In this document: positions 7,437-15,609 of the stretch, piece by piece | Layout: every line of letters begins with the position of its first letter | Position numbering within the stretch: the stretch's first letter is position 1 | Origin: CAVQCJ01 sp963711005 | GTDB taxonomy: Bacteria > Actinomycetota > Actinomycetes > Prado026 | Length of the DNA stretch: 64,000 nt | NCBI GenBank assembly: GCA_963711005.1 | Contig: CAVQCJ010000003.1 | Span: 1-64,000 of the forward strand | Direction of reading: 5' to 3' | Notes under the pieces: model-generated | What the model saw: only the letters and a program-made list of their open reading frames with translations | The model's database searches: none | What the model was told of the DNA's origin: nothing | Translations under genes and position numbers: made by a program

Positions 7437-9251
7437 GTGATCCGACGCCTGACGCTCGTCCTCGGCCTCGCCGCGCTCGTGCTGCTCGGCCCGGTCACGG
7501 CGGCGCGGGCCGACGTCGGCATCACCACCTACGACGTCCAGCTCACCGTCAACCCCGACGGGTCATTCCACGTGCGCGAGACCATCCCGTACGACTTCGG
7601 CAGCGACCAGCACCACGGCATCTTCCGTACGCTGCCGGTCCGGTACACGTACAACGACTCGCAGGACCGCGTCGTCGAGATCGACAACGTCAGCGTCACC
7701 AGCCCGACCGGTGCGCCGACCGCCATCGACCAGAGCGAGAGCGGCGGCATCCTCACCATCAAGATCGGTGATCCCAACCAGACGGTGACGGGCCAGCAGA
7801 CGTACGTCCTCGACTACGACGTGCGTGGCGCGATGAACCAGTTCAGCGACCACGTCGAGGTGTACTGGAACGCCATCGGGCCCCAGTGGCCGGTGCCGAT
7901 CGGGCAGGCGACGGCGACCGTGCACACCCCGGCGGCGCCCACCCAGGTCGCCTGCTACACCGGACCGGACGGCAGCGCGCTGCCGTGCGACTCCGCCAAG
8001 CCCACCGCGGACGGTGCCGTGTTCAGCCAGAGCGGGCTCCAGCCGTACGAAGGGCTCACCGTCGTGCTGGCGCTGCCCAAGGGCTCGGTCGACGTGCCGC
8101 CGCCGATCCTCGCCGAGAAGTTCAGCCTGCAGACCGCGTTCGCAGCCAACCCGTGGACCATCGGGGGAGCGATCGCCGTCCTGCTCGTCGGGCTCGGTGG
8201 CGTCGGGTGGTTCGCCTGGACGCGCGGCCGGGACCGGCGCTGGCGCGGCCAGGTGCCCGGGCTCGAGCCCGCGGCCGGTCAGGCGCAGGACGACAGCGCC
8301 GTCGAGCGCCGGCCGCTGTTCACCGGGCCCGAGGGCGCGGTCGAGTTCATCCCGCCGGACGGCATCCGCCCCGGGCAGGTCGGCACCCTGCTCGACGAGC
8401 AGGCCAACCCGCTCGACGTCACGGCCACCATCGTCGACCTGGCCGTGCGCGGGTACCTGCGCATCGAAGAGCTGCCGCGCGACAACTTCCTGTCCAGGCG
8501 CGACTGGAAGCTCACCCGGCTCAAGCCAACCGGCGACGAGCTGATGACGTACGAGCGCACGCTGCTCGACGCGCTCTTCCGCGGCCGCAGCGAAGTGACC
8601 GTGTCGGCGCTCAAGCAGACCTTCGCCACCGACTTGCAGAAGGTCGAGAGCCAGCTCTACGACGACGTCGTTCGGCAGGGGTGGTTCGCGCGGCGTCCGG
8701 ACGCGACCAGGCAGCGCTGGGTGTTCCTGGGCATCGTCTGCGTCGTGCTCGGCGCGGGGCTGACGTACCTGCTGGCCCGCTACACCCACGCCGGCCTGAT
8801 CGGCATCGGTGCGGTGCTCGCCGGGGTGGCGCTGCTCGCGGTCGCGCCGCGGATGCCGGCGCGCACGGCGAAGGGCTCGGCCGAGCTCACGCGGATCCTC
8901 GGCTTCCGGCAGTACATCCGGACCGCGGAGGCCGAGCAGCTGCGGTTCGAAGAGCGGGCGGACATCTTCTCCCGCTACCTGCCGTACGCCGTGGTGTTCG
9001 GCGAGACCGACCGGTGGGCGCACGCCTTCGCGAGCCTCGCGACGGCCGGCGCGGTGGGGACCGCCGGGCTCGGCTGGTACGTCGGGCCGTACGGGTGGAG
9101 CTTCATGAACTTCGGCGACTCGATGCGGTCCTTCTCGGACACCACCGCCGGCGCGATCGCCGCCACGGCGGCGTCGTCTGGCGGGTCCGGCTTCGGCGGC
9201 GGCGGGTTCTCCGGGGGCGGCTTCGGCGGCGGGGGCGGCGGGTCCTGGTAG
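7437..9251 (+). CDS. DUF2207 domain membrane protein with Gly-rich tail
   Basis: A 604-residue protein from a GTG at 7437. A signal peptide (VLGLAALVLLGPVTAARA) leads into an extracellular beta-rich N-terminal domain typical of DUF2207 (ITTYDVQLTVNPDGSFHVRE, then IPYDFGSDQHHGIFR). A TM follows at about residues 236-258 (WTIGGAIAVLLVGLGGVGWFA), then a large cytoplasmic region (PPDGIRPGQVGTLLDEQANP, a family hallmark), a double TM at about 425-465, and a tail ending in GGGGFSGGGFGGGGGGSW. Function of the family is unknown. Glycine-rich C-termini with a final W are characteristic of it. Confidence 0.93.
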   Translation: MIRRLTLVLGLAALVLLGPVTAARADVGITTYDVQLTVNPDGSFHVRETIPYDFGSDQHHGIFRTLPVRYTYNDSQDRVVEIDNVSVTSPTGAPTAIDQSESGGILTIKIGDPNQTVTGQQTYVLDYDVRGAMNQFSDHVEVYWNAIGPQWPVPIGQATATVHTPAAPTQVACYTGPDGSALPCDSAKPTADGAVFSQSGLQPYEGLTVVLALPKGSVDVPPPILAEKFSLQTAFAANPWTIGGAIAVLLVGLGGVGWFAWTRGRDRRWRGQVPGLEPAAGQAQDDSAVERRPLFTGPEGAVEFIPPDGIRPGQVGTLLDEQANPLDVTATIVDLAVRGYLRIEELPRDNFLSRRDWKLTRLKPTGDELMTYERTLLDALFRGRSEVTVSALKQTFATDLQKVESQLYDDVVRQGWFARRPDATRQRWVFLGIVCVVLGAGLTYLLARYTHAGLIGIGAVLAGVALLAVAPRMPARTAKGSAELTRILGFRQYIRTAEAEQLRFEERADIFSRYLPYAVVFGETDRWAHAFASLATAGAVGTAGLGWYVGPYGWSFMNFGDSMRSFSDTTAGAIAATAASSGGSGFGGGGFSGGGFGGGGGGSW

Positions 9252-9273
9252 TCAGGTGCCTGGTAGTCAGGCG
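9244..9273. repeat. 15-bp tandem duplication spanning two convergent stop codons
   Basis: CCTGGTAGTCAGGTG (9244-9258) is followed directly by CCTGGTAGTCAGGCG (9259-9273), differing at one base. The first copy holds the DUF2207 stop (TAG, 9250-9252 region) and the second overlaps the stop of the convergent rhodanese gene (9267-9269). Confidence 0.9.
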
Positions 9274-9590
9274 CCGCCGAGCTCCAGCGGCCAGCCCAGC
9301 TCGCGCCAGTGGGCCGTCCCGCCGCTGACGTTGCGGGTCTCGATCCCGTACTGCGCCAGGAACTCGCCCACCCGGTAGGACCGGCTGCCGACCTCGCAGA
9401 TGAGGTAGAGCGGGGTCTGGGCCCGCAGCTCCTCGACCCGGTCCGGGACCGACGGCATCGGGACCAGGACCGCGGTGGGCACGTGGCCGGCGGCGTACTC
9501 GGCGGGGGAGCGCACGTCCACCACCGGCTCCCCCCGCTCGATCGCGGCGGCCAGGTCGTGCACGGTGACGTTCTCGACGGGCGGCTCCAT
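9267..9590 (-). CDS. Single-domain rhodanese-like protein
   Basis: A 107-residue rhodanese fold. The catalytic loop LICEVGSRSYRVG holds the cysteine that carries persulfide sulfur, and CH2 features (ERGEPVVDVRSPAEYAAGHV) are present. It is the minimal single-domain GlpE-like type, cytoplasmic. The ATG at 9590 is chosen because the family consensus begins within 10 residues; longer in-frame starts would extend over the ssrA gene. It converges on the DUF2207 gene with a 15-nt gap. Confidence 0.9.
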   Translation of the reverse strand: MEPPVENVTVHDLAAAIERGEPVVDVRSPAEYAAGHVPTAVLVPMPSVPDRVEELRAQTPLYLICEVGSRSYRVGEFLAQYGIETRNVSGGTAHWRELGWPLELGGA

Positions 9591-9661
9591 GCGGACATCC
9601 TCCCCGATCGGGCGGTCGATCCGGGGTTGCGCCTCGGTTACTCTGGGGGGACAACTCAACA

Positions 9662-10034
9662 GGGGGTGAACGGTTTCGACTTCGACCACCGAGTCAGGGG
9701 AAGCGGGCCGAGGAGCCAGGGATGATCTCGTTAACCAAGCCCTGGAAACCAACAAGCGCCAATTCAAACCGCGCTGACTTCGCTCTCGCTGCCTAGCAGC
9801 TAGAGCACAGGAAGTCCGTCAGCCCGGGGTCGCCTCCGACCCGGTGTCTGGCGTCGCTAGGAGGCTCCACCTAGGTCCCCGGTCGCGGGGGGCACAGGGA
9901 AACCAGCAGCGACTGAGCCCGGCGGCAGCTCGCCTGCGAGACTGCCGGGGCCGAGAAAACCACAGCGGGCTGCGCCCGGAGAAGCCCTGTATCGATGCCG
10001 AAGGACGCGGGTTCGATTCCCGCCACCTCCACCA
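9662..10034 (+). ncRNA. ssrA: Transfer-messenger RNA
   Basis: tmRNA, about 373 nt including an encoded CCA. The 5' end GGGGGTGAACGGTTTCGAC and the 3' end GGTTCGATTCCCGCCACCTC plus CACCA are the conserved tRNA-like ends. The acceptor stem pairs 9662-9668 with 10024-10030 (seven pairs, one G-U), followed by discriminator A and CCA at 10032-10034. A T-arm with GGTTCGATTCC is present. The internal message runs 9758-9796. It works with SmpB (6924-7397) to rescue stalled ribosomes and tag nascent chains. Confidence 0.97.
9758..9796 (+). other. tmRNA proteolysis tag open reading frame (ANSNRADFALAA)
   Basis: From the GCC resume codon at 9758 the message reads A-N-S-N-R-A-D-F-A-L-A-A then TAG (9794-9796). 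With the alanine delivered by tmRNA itself the tag is 13 residues. The C-terminal ALAA is the degron recognised by Clp proteases in the family. A second TAG follows 6 nt later (9800-9802 region), probably a back-up stop. Confidence 0.9.
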
Positions 10035-10255
10035 CTCCCACATTACCGAGCGACTGGTCGCTACCACGCCCCTGGTCGGGCGCCTTGGCGACCACTCGCC
10101 CGGCATCGTCGTCGACGGCCCCCCAGAGCACCTCAGCATCGGAGGCGTCCGCGCAGGAGTTCGCGTGTCGTGCTCTTCGCACAGCGGCGACAGGTCGCTG
10201 GTGAGCACGTCGTCACGGATCGCCGCCCAGTACCGGTGCAGGAAAGGCGTGCGGT
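10035..10255. other. 221-nt gap after ssrA; possible coding remnant on minus strand
   Basis: No complete gene. The minus strand can be read through part of it as LNRTPFLHRYWAAIRDDVL and onward without a start or conserved ending. This may be a decayed gene fragment next to ssrA, a common integration target, or chance. Confidence 0.2.
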
Positions 10256-11290
10256 TCAGGCGCCTCGCCGGCGCACCAGCCACACGGTTGTCGCGAGCAG
10301 CAGGACCGACAACGCGGTGAGCGAGCCGACTTCGATCGCCTGGAAGGTCCAGTAGCGGCTGTCGGGCTGGTAGCTGGTCCACTGCGTGAATCCGTGCTGG
10401 AGCAGGTAGCTGAACGGATCGCTCGCATCTCCGCCGGGCTTCACGGCGACGTTCCCGCCGGCGTCGCCGATCTGGACGCCGATGGACTGCAGGACGTGGT
10501 TGACCTGGGCATCGGTGACCCGGACACCACCGTGGGTCCACCACAGCGCGACTTGTTGGTCGCCGAGGGGCAGCTGCGGGTTGCTCGTGGCGAGCGGCGA
10601 CCGGTAGTGGTACCGGCGGAGATCCGTCACGAGGAACGCCAGGCCGGTCCACACCGCGAGGGTGGCGGCCAGTGCGGGCACCACCCGGCGGGTCAGCAGC
10701 CCCGCGAGCACGCCGACGGCGTAGGCCAGCAGTGCCCATCCGACGACCGCCACGCCGGTGATCATGAACACCGTGGGGTGCAGCCGCTGCAGGTCGCCGA
10801 TGCCGATCAACGGCTGGTCGTACCAGGCGACGAGGACGCCGAAGGCCCAGCCGGCTGCGGCAACGCCGAGCGCGCCGAGCAGGAGCAGAGCCAGCAACCA
10901 GCGCATCCGGCCGGCGCCCTGAGTCCAGGTGAATCGGAAGGCCCCAGTCTCCAGCTCTCGGGCGAGGACCGGCGCTCCGGCGAACGCCCCGAGCACGGCC
11001 GGGATGAACACCAGGACTGCGCCGATCAACCCGATGGTCCCGTAGCTGTTCTGGAAGCTGTCCCAGGCGAAGTGGCAGGCGGCGCTCGCCCGCGGCGTGC
11101 ACGCCTGCGCCGCGGCGTAGGCACTGCGCATCTGGTGACCGCGGACGAGGAGGTACAGAGCCAGGATGCCGAAAGACGCCACGATGCCGACCACGGTGGC
11201 CCGGTAACGACGCCAGGCGACCCAGCTCAGGCGACGCCACGGCACCGGTCGCAGCGCCGGTACGGGGGCGGTCCTCAACGCGGTCGTCAT
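10256..11290 (-). CDS. ABC transporter permease (multi-TM), GntR-linked
   Basis: A 344-residue integral membrane protein. Hydrophobic segments include VVGIVASFGILALYLLV, IGLIGAVLVFIPAVLGAFAG, WLLALLLLGALGVAAAGWAF, VFMITGVAVVGWALLAYAVG, VVPALAATLAVWTGLAFLV and a last TM near the C-terminus (LTALSVLLLATTVWLVRRR). A large external loop sits between TMs 5 and 6. It resembles ABC-2-like permeases that pair with an ATPase and a YtrA-type GntR regulator. The start codon overlaps the ATPase stop by 4 nt (ATGA), so it is last in a GntR-ATPase-permease operon. Substrate unknown; export of a toxic compound or cell-envelope stress response is typical of such operons. Confidence 0.85.
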   Translation of the reverse strand: MTTALRTAPVPALRPVPWRRLSWVAWRRYRATVVGIVASFGILALYLLVRGHQMRSAYAAAQACTPRASAACHFAWDSFQNSYGTIGLIGAVLVFIPAVLGAFAGAPVLARELETGAFRFTWTQGAGRMRWLLALLLLGALGVAAAGWAFGVLVAWYDQPLIGIGDLQRLHPTVFMITGVAVVGWALLAYAVGVLAGLLTRRVVPALAATLAVWTGLAFLVTDLRRYHYRSPLATSNPQLPLGDQQVALWWTHGGVRVTDAQVNHVLQSIGVQIGDAGGNVAVKPGGDASDPFSYLLQHGFTQWTSYQPDSRYWTFQAIEVGSLTALSVLLLATTVWLVRRRGA

Positions 11291-12174
11291 CGGCCGGCCC
11301 CCACTCGCCCGAGTCCGGGTGCGATCGGCTCTTCGCGCAGGTAGGCCAGCGCCAGCTCCTCGACCCCGACGGTCCGGGCCTGCCAGCCGGCCTGCTCCGC
11401 GTCGTCGGCCGACTCGACGCGCACGAGCAGGTGCTGCTGTGCGCCGGCCTCTCTCGACCCGATGACCTGCCACCTCGCGTCCGCCGGCCGCCCGGCCGGC
11501 CCGGTCATGAGCCGATGCCGGTCGGTCAACGCGTCGACGGTGCCGTCGAGGCGGACCACACCGTGCGTGATCAGCACGAGGTAGTCGGCGAAACGTTCGA
11601 GCTCGGCCAGCACGTGCGAGGAGAGCAGGACCGACAGGCCGTCCTCGGCCATCGCGGCCATCACCGTCGCCATGAAGTCGTGCCGAGCGACCGGGTCGAG
11701 CCGAGCCGTGGGCTCGTCCATCACCAGCAGCCGCGGGTGCCGCGCCAGTGCCAGCGTCAGTGCCAGCTGCGCCTGCTGGCCGCCCGACAGCCTGCCTGTC
11801 CGGTGGTTCTCTGCGATTCCGAGGTCACGAAGTCTCTGGCGAGCGTAGCCACCGTCGAAGCCATGGTTGAGGTTGCGGGCCATGTGCAGCATGTCCGCCA
11901 CGGACAGGTGCTCGTACAGCGGCGTGTCCTGGGCGACGAACGCGATGCCGTCGAGGGCCTCCGGCGAGCCGGCCGAGGCTCCACCCAGGACGCGTACGTC
12001 CCCGCTGGTCGGTGCCGTCAGGCCGACCACGATGTGCAGCAGGGTGGTCTTGCCCGCGCCGTTGGGACCGACCAGCGCGACGACGTGACCTTCCGGGATG
12101 GCGAGCGTGCAGTCCCGCAACGCCCATGCCCGGCGGTAGCTCTTGCCGAGCCCGACGGTCTCGACGATGGTCAC
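11287..12174 (-). CDS. ABC transporter ATP-binding protein
   Basis: A 295-residue ABC ATPase with a C-terminal extension. Walker A VGPNGAGKTT, Q-loop AFVAQDTPLYEHLSV, signature LSGGQQAQLALTLALA (second position variant), Walker B LLVMDEPTARLD, H-loop SSHVLAEL. The last ~80 residues form a regulatory or degenerate domain common in the drug-export (DrrA/CcmA-like) group. It overlaps by 4 nt with both the upstream GntR gene and the downstream permease gene, so all three are one transcription unit. Confidence 0.93.
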   Translation of the reverse strand: MTIVETVGLGKSYRRAWALRDCTLAIPEGHVVALVGPNGAGKTTLLHIVVGLTAPTSGDVRVLGGASAGSPEALDGIAFVAQDTPLYEHLSVADMLHMARNLNHGFDGGYARQRLRDLGIAENHRTGRLSGGQQAQLALTLALARHPRLLVMDEPTARLDPVARHDFMATVMAAMAEDGLSVLLSSHVLAELERFADYLVLITHGVVRLDGTVDALTDRHRLMTGPAGRPADARWQVIGSREAGAQQHLLVRVESADDAEQAGWQARTVGVEELALAYLREEPIAPGLGRVGAGR

Positions 12175-12668
12175 GCGACACCCCCGGTGGCGCGCGCCGG
12201 CAGCTCCGGTTCCGCGCCGGCGCTGCTCGCGCGCCGGCGCTCAGCGAAATCCCGCAACGTGGTGGTGACCAGGGCCAGCACGCCGCTCTCGTCCAGTCCC
12301 GCGGTCTCGGCCTCGCCGAGCCAGCGCACCAGCTGCCGACGCAGACCGGCCAGCTCCGGCAGAGCCGGCAGGCTCACACCGGCGGTCACGAAGGTGCCTT
12401 GGCCGGGCCGCCCCGACGCCAACCCCTTGTGCTCCAGCTCTCGGTACGCCTTCAGCACCGTGTTCGGGTTGATCGCCAGGTCCGCGACCACGTCGCGGAC
12501 CTTCGGCAGCTGGTCGCCCCGCGCCAGATATCCCAGCAGCAACGCATCCTCGACCTGTCGGACCAGCTGCAGGTAGGTGGGAACCCCGGACGCGGGGTCG
12601 AGCCGGAACGCGATCGGCGGCACGTGCGCCGCGGACGCATCCGGGCTGATTGGTTTATCTAGTGTCAT
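12171..12668 (-). CDS. GntR-family (YtrA subfamily) transcriptional regulator
   Basis: A 165-residue regulator. The winged helix (about residues 22-95) has YLQLVRQVEDALLLGYLARGDQLPKVRDVVADLAINPNTVLKAYRELEHKGL, diagnostic of the GntR fold, with a short C-terminal helical dimerisation domain as in YtrA rather than the long FadR/HutC ligand domains. YtrA proteins are usually autorepressors of the ABC genes they head. The ATG at 12668 lies only 6 nt downstream of a candidate -10 box, implying a leaderless transcript. Confidence 0.93.
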   Translation of the reverse strand: MTLDKPISPDASAAHVPPIAFRLDPASGVPTYLQLVRQVEDALLLGYLARGDQLPKVRDVVADLAINPNTVLKAYRELEHKGLASGRPGQGTFVTAGVSLPALPELAGLRRQLVRWLGEAETAGLDESGVLALVTTTLRDFAERRRASSAGAEPELPARATGGVA

Positions 12669-12702
12669 AGTACAAAGATACTGACGGTCGCTCTATCGTC
12701 AA
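12669..12702 (-). promoter_or_regulatory. Candidate leaderless promoter and GntR operator of the ABC operon
   Basis: Read on the minus strand: -35 TTGACG (12697-12702), 16-nt spacer, -10 TATCTT (12675-12680), with the GntR ATG at 12668-12666. A dyad AGTA-N6-TACT (12669-12682) covers the -10 box and the start point, where a repressor would block transcription. Inferred from sequence only. Confidence 0.6.
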
Positions 12703-12843
12703 GGCCGACACAGGCGGCAAGGGCCTTCAGCGGAGTCTGGCTCCAAGCGCGCAACGCCCGCGGAGCTTGTCCGTCCACGGCGGCGACTGGAAGAAACGAA
12801 GGAGGTCACCCACTCCTTCCACTTTCAACGTATAACCCAGTGG
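12703..12843. other. Divergent intergenic region between GntR operon and helR
   Basis: No gene seen. It contains a TATAAC hexamer (12829-12834 region) that could be the -10 of the helR promoter, just upstream of the RAE palindrome. Confidence 0.35.
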
Positions 12844-12863
12844 GGGGCTTGCGGCAAGACCCC
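12844..12863 (+). promoter_or_regulatory. Rifamycin-associated element (RAE)
   Basis: GGGGCTTGCGGCAAGACCCC, an inverted repeat (CTTG/CAAG flanked by G and C runs). From memory the published RAE of actinomycetes is a 19-bp element beginning GGGGCTTGCGGCAAG and ending GCCC; this copy differs at one position. RAEs lie upstream of rifamycin-inducible genes such as rph, rox, arr and helR. Here it lies 82 nt before helR, oriented with it. Confidence 0.82.
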
Positions 12864-12945
12864 CGTCGTCGCTCAGAATCGCGGGCCGGAGCCGGAACCT
12901 GCGAAGACGGAGTCGTGAAGTGCGGGTGTTCCCCTGACTACCAGC

Positions 12946-15096
12946 GTGTTCGACCTCCCCGACCACCTGACGCCCAAGGCCGACCCGGCGCTGATCGCCG
13001 GCGACGAGCAGCACTTCGCGGCCATCGCGCAGAGCCTCGAGCAGTCGATCGCCGACCTGTCCGAGCGTCTCGACGCCGAGCGAAAGGCACCCGGCGGCAT
13101 GGGCCAGGAGGCGATGGACCGGGACCTGGAGGTGCATCGGCTGGCCGCTCGGCTGCGCACCCTGCGTCGCTTCGGTCTGGACCTGTGCCTGGGACACATC
13201 GTCAGCGCAGACAACCCCGAGCCCGTGTACATCGGACGGCTCGGCCTCACGGACAGCGCGGGTCGACAGCTGCTGGTCGACTGGCGGTCTCCCGCGGCTG
13301 AGCCGTTCTTCGGCGCGACCCACGCCAACCCGATGGGTCTGGCCAGCCGCCGCAGGTACCGCTGGACCCTCGGCCGGATCAGCGACTACTGGGACGAGGT
13401 CTTCACCGCGGACGGGTTCGAAGGGCACCGCGCCGCGCTGGACGACCAGTCCGCCTTCATCGCCAGCCTGGGCAGCAGCCGGTCGCCGCGGATGCGGGAC
13501 GTGCTCGGCACCATCCAGGCCGACCAGGACGCCATCATCCGCGCGGGATCCCGCGGCGCTCTCGTCGTCGACGGTGGTCCGGGAACGGGGAAGACCGTGG
13601 TCGCGCTGCACCGCTCCGCCTACCTCCTCTACTCCGACCCCCGCCTCGGTCACCACCGGGGCGGCGTGCTGTTCGTCGGCCCGCACCAGCCCTACCTCGC
13701 CTACGTTGCCGACGTCCTCCCCAGTCTCGGCGAGGAGGGCGTTCAGATCTGCACCCTGCGGGACCTCGTCGTCGAGGGAGGCGCAGCAACGATCGAGACC
13801 GACCCGGACGTGGCCCTCCTGAAGTCGTCCGCGGACCTGGTGACGGCGATCGAGGCCGCCGTCCGGTTCTACGAGGAACCACCCACCGGCGGGATGACGG
13901 TCACCACCGACTGGTCCGACATCTGGTTGAGCACCGCCGACTGGGCCGAGGCGTTCGACGCACCGGATCCCGGTACGCCGCACAACCAGGCGCGCGACCA
14001 GATCTGGGCGGCACTGGTCACGATCGTGACGGACAAGCACGAAGCCGACGTCCCGGCCGGCCTGCTCCGGAAGTCGCTGCAGCAGCACACCGGGCTGCTC
14101 GCGATCCTCAACCGTGCCTGGCCGCTGCTCGAAGCGGCAGACCTGGTCGCCGACCTGTGGTCGGTCCCCGCGTACCTAGGCAAGTGCGCTCCCTGGCTCA
14201 GCCCCGATGACGTCCGGAAGCTGCAGCGTGAGAAAGCCCAGGACTGGACGGTGTCCGACCTGCCGCTCCTGGACGCAGCCCGGAAGCGGCTCGGCGACCC
14301 CGAAGCGTCAAGACGCAAGCGTCGGCACGACGCCTCAGTCGCCGCCGAACGCGAGTACATGGCGCGGGTCGTCGACACCCTGATCGAAGTCGCCGACGAC
14401 GAGTACGGCACCGGTCTGGTGACGATGCTGCGCGGCGAGGACTTCCACGACGCCCTGGTCGACGAGAGCGCGCTGCCCGGCATCGACCCGGACCTGCTCG
14501 CCGGCCCGTTCGCGCACGTCGTCGTGGACGAGGCTCAGGAGCTGACCGATGCGCAGTGGCAGATGCTGCTGCTGCGCTGCCCGTCCCGGAGCTTCACCAT
14601 CGTCGGGGACCGCGCCCAGGCCCGGCACGGGTTCACCGAGTCGTGGCTGGACCGGCTCGAGCGGATCGGGTTCGACCGGATCGACCTGGCCACGCTGAGC
14701 ATCAACTACCGGACGCCGGCAGAGGTCATGGCGGAAGCCGAGCCGGTCATCCGGGCCGTGCTCCCGGACGCCAACGTGCCGACCTCCATCCGCGGCAGCG
14801 GCGTGCCCGTGGTGCACGGATCCGCTGCGGACCTGGGCTCGATCCTCGACACCTGGCTCGCCTCGCATGCCGACGGCATCGCTTGCGTCGTCGGCGCTGG
14901 TGACGTCGATGGCGGCACCTTCCGGGCGAGGTCCCGGGTCCTGTCGCTGACGCCGGAGCTGACGAAGGGGCTGGAGTTCGACCTGGTCGTCCTCATCGAC
15001 CCGGAGGCGTTCGGCGAAGGCATCGAAGGAGCGGTCGACCGCTACGTCGCGATGACCCGAGCGACCCAGCAGCTCGTCCTCCTCACGAGCTCCTGA
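12946..15096 (+). CDS. helR: RNA polymerase recycling ATPase HelR (HelD-like, rifamycin protection)
   Basis: A 716-residue UvrD/SF1-like ATPase of the HelD family. HelD proteins bind RNA polymerase and eject nucleic acids; the HelR subgroup also displaces rifamycins from the enzyme. The N-terminus (LPDHLTPKADPALIAGDEQHFAAIAQSL, cut here) is a coiled-coil arm. Then DWRSPAAEPFFGATHANPMG, Walker A GGPGTGKTV at about residue 210, Walker B VVVDEAQEL at about 525, motif GDRAQARHGF, and a C-terminal SF1 motif set (LTKGLEFDLVVLIDP, YVAMTRATQQLVLL). The GTG at 12946 follows an in-frame TGA four codons upstream, so no longer start exists. The RAE upstream supports drug-inducible resistance. Monocistronic. 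Confidence 0.93.
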   Translation: MFDLPDHLTPKADPALIAGDEQHFAAIAQSLEQSIADLSERLDAERKAPGGMGQEAMDRDLEVHRLAARLRTLRRFGLDLCLGHIVSADNPEPVYIGRLGLTDSAGRQLLVDWRSPAAEPFFGATHANPMGLASRRRYRWTLGRISDYWDEVFTADGFEGHRAALDDQSAFIASLGSSRSPRMRDVLGTIQADQDAIIRAGSRGALVVDGGPGTGKTVVALHRSAYLLYSDPRLGHHRGGVLFVGPHQPYLAYVADVLPSLGEEGVQICTLRDLVVEGGAATIETDPDVALLKSSADLVTAIEAAVRFYEEPPTGGMTVTTDWSDIWLSTADWAEAFDAPDPGTPHNQARDQIWAALVTIVTDKHEADVPAGLLRKSLQQHTGLLAILNRAWPLLEAADLVADLWSVPAYLGKCAPWLSPDDVRKLQREKAQDWTVSDLPLLDAARKRLGDPEASRRKRRHDASVAAEREYMARVVDTLIEVADDEYGTGLVTMLRGEDFHDALVDESALPGIDPDLLAGPFAHVVVDEAQELTDAQWQMLLLRCPSRSFTIVGDRAQARHGFTESWLDRLERIGFDRIDLATLSINYRTPAEVMAEAEPVIRAVLPDANVPTSIRGSGVPVVHGSAADLGSILDTWLASHADGIACVVGAGDVDGGTFRARSRVLSLTPELTKGLEFDLVVLIDPEAFGEGIEGAVDRYVAMTRATQQLVLLTSS

Positions 15097-15112
15097 CTGT
15101 TCGCGCCGCGAC

Positions 15113-15160
15113 TTGACGCAACTGTTCGGTTGCCATACAGTCGTGGCAACCAAACAGTTG
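15113..15160 (+). promoter_or_regulatory. Promoter overlapped by a 42-bp ArsR-type palindrome
   Basis: -35 TTGACG (15113-15118), 17-nt spacer, -10 TACAGT (15136-15141). Over it lies an inverted repeat from 15119 to 15160 with 17-nt arms containing a single mismatch: CAACTGTT-N-GGTTGCCA, 8-nt centre, TGGCAACC-N-AACAGTTG. The -10 box falls in the centre and the left arm fills the spacer, so a dimeric repressor bound here would block polymerase. The ArsR product of the operon is the obvious ligand. Confidence 0.8.
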
Positions 15161-15180
15161 CGACCGATGGAGGAAACGCG

Positions 15181-15609
15181 ATGGGGTTCCCGGACCGGAT
15201 CGAACGGACCGTGCGGGTCGAGCGCCCGCTCGAGCAGGTATGGGCGGCGATCACCACCGCGGAGGGACTGGGCACCTGGTTCGGGCAGAGCGCCGAGGTC
15301 GACCTCCGCGTCGGCGGCAGCGCGACCCTGCAGTGGGACGGCGGCCACCGAGCCCAGCTGCGCATCGAGCGCATCGAGCCACCGACCGTCTTCGGCTACA
15401 CCTGGGGCATCTACGGGCTGCCCGACGGTGACGCGCGACGGACCTACGTCGAGTTCACCCTGGCGCCCGACGGCGCCGGCACGACCGTGACCGTGGTCGA
15501 GACCGGCTTCGCCCAGCTCGCCCCGGAGGAGCACGAGAAGGCCTTCAACGGCAACACCGACGGCTGGAAGAGCGAGCTCGACGAGCTGGTCGCCTATCTC
15601 CATGGGTGA
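15181..15609 (+). CDS. SRPBCC (AHSA1-like) domain protein
   Basis: A 142-residue START/Bet v1-like fold protein of the activator-of-Hsp90-ATPase-homolog group (RIERTVRVERPLEQVWAAIT, TWFGQSAEVDLRVGG, EFTLAPDGAGTTVTVVE, WKSELDELVAYL). Such proteins bind small hydrophobic ligands in a deep pocket; the ligand is unknown. The ATG at 15181 has GGAGG 7 nt upstream. It is first gene of an operon with an ArsR regulator (8-nt overlap) and a second SRPBCC protein. SRPBCC-ArsR pairs are common in actinobacteria and are usually autoregulated. Confidence 0.9.
   Translation: MGFPDRIERTVRVERPLEQVWAAITTAEGLGTWFGQSAEVDLRVGGSATLQWDGGHRAQLRIERIEPPTVFGYTWGIYGLPDGDARRTYVEFTLAPDGAGTTVTVVETGFAQLAPEEHEKAFNGNTDGWKSELDELVAYLHG

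Noticed and set aside
9870..10030. Minus-strand ORF containing WRWRESNPRPS
   Set aside because: It is the antisense translation of the tRNA-like 3' end of ssrA, a well-known spurious reading frame in databases.
10035..10255. Integrated element remnant next to ssrA
   Set aside because: No integrase, no direct repeat of the ssrA 3' end was found in the window; only a vague coding-like stretch.
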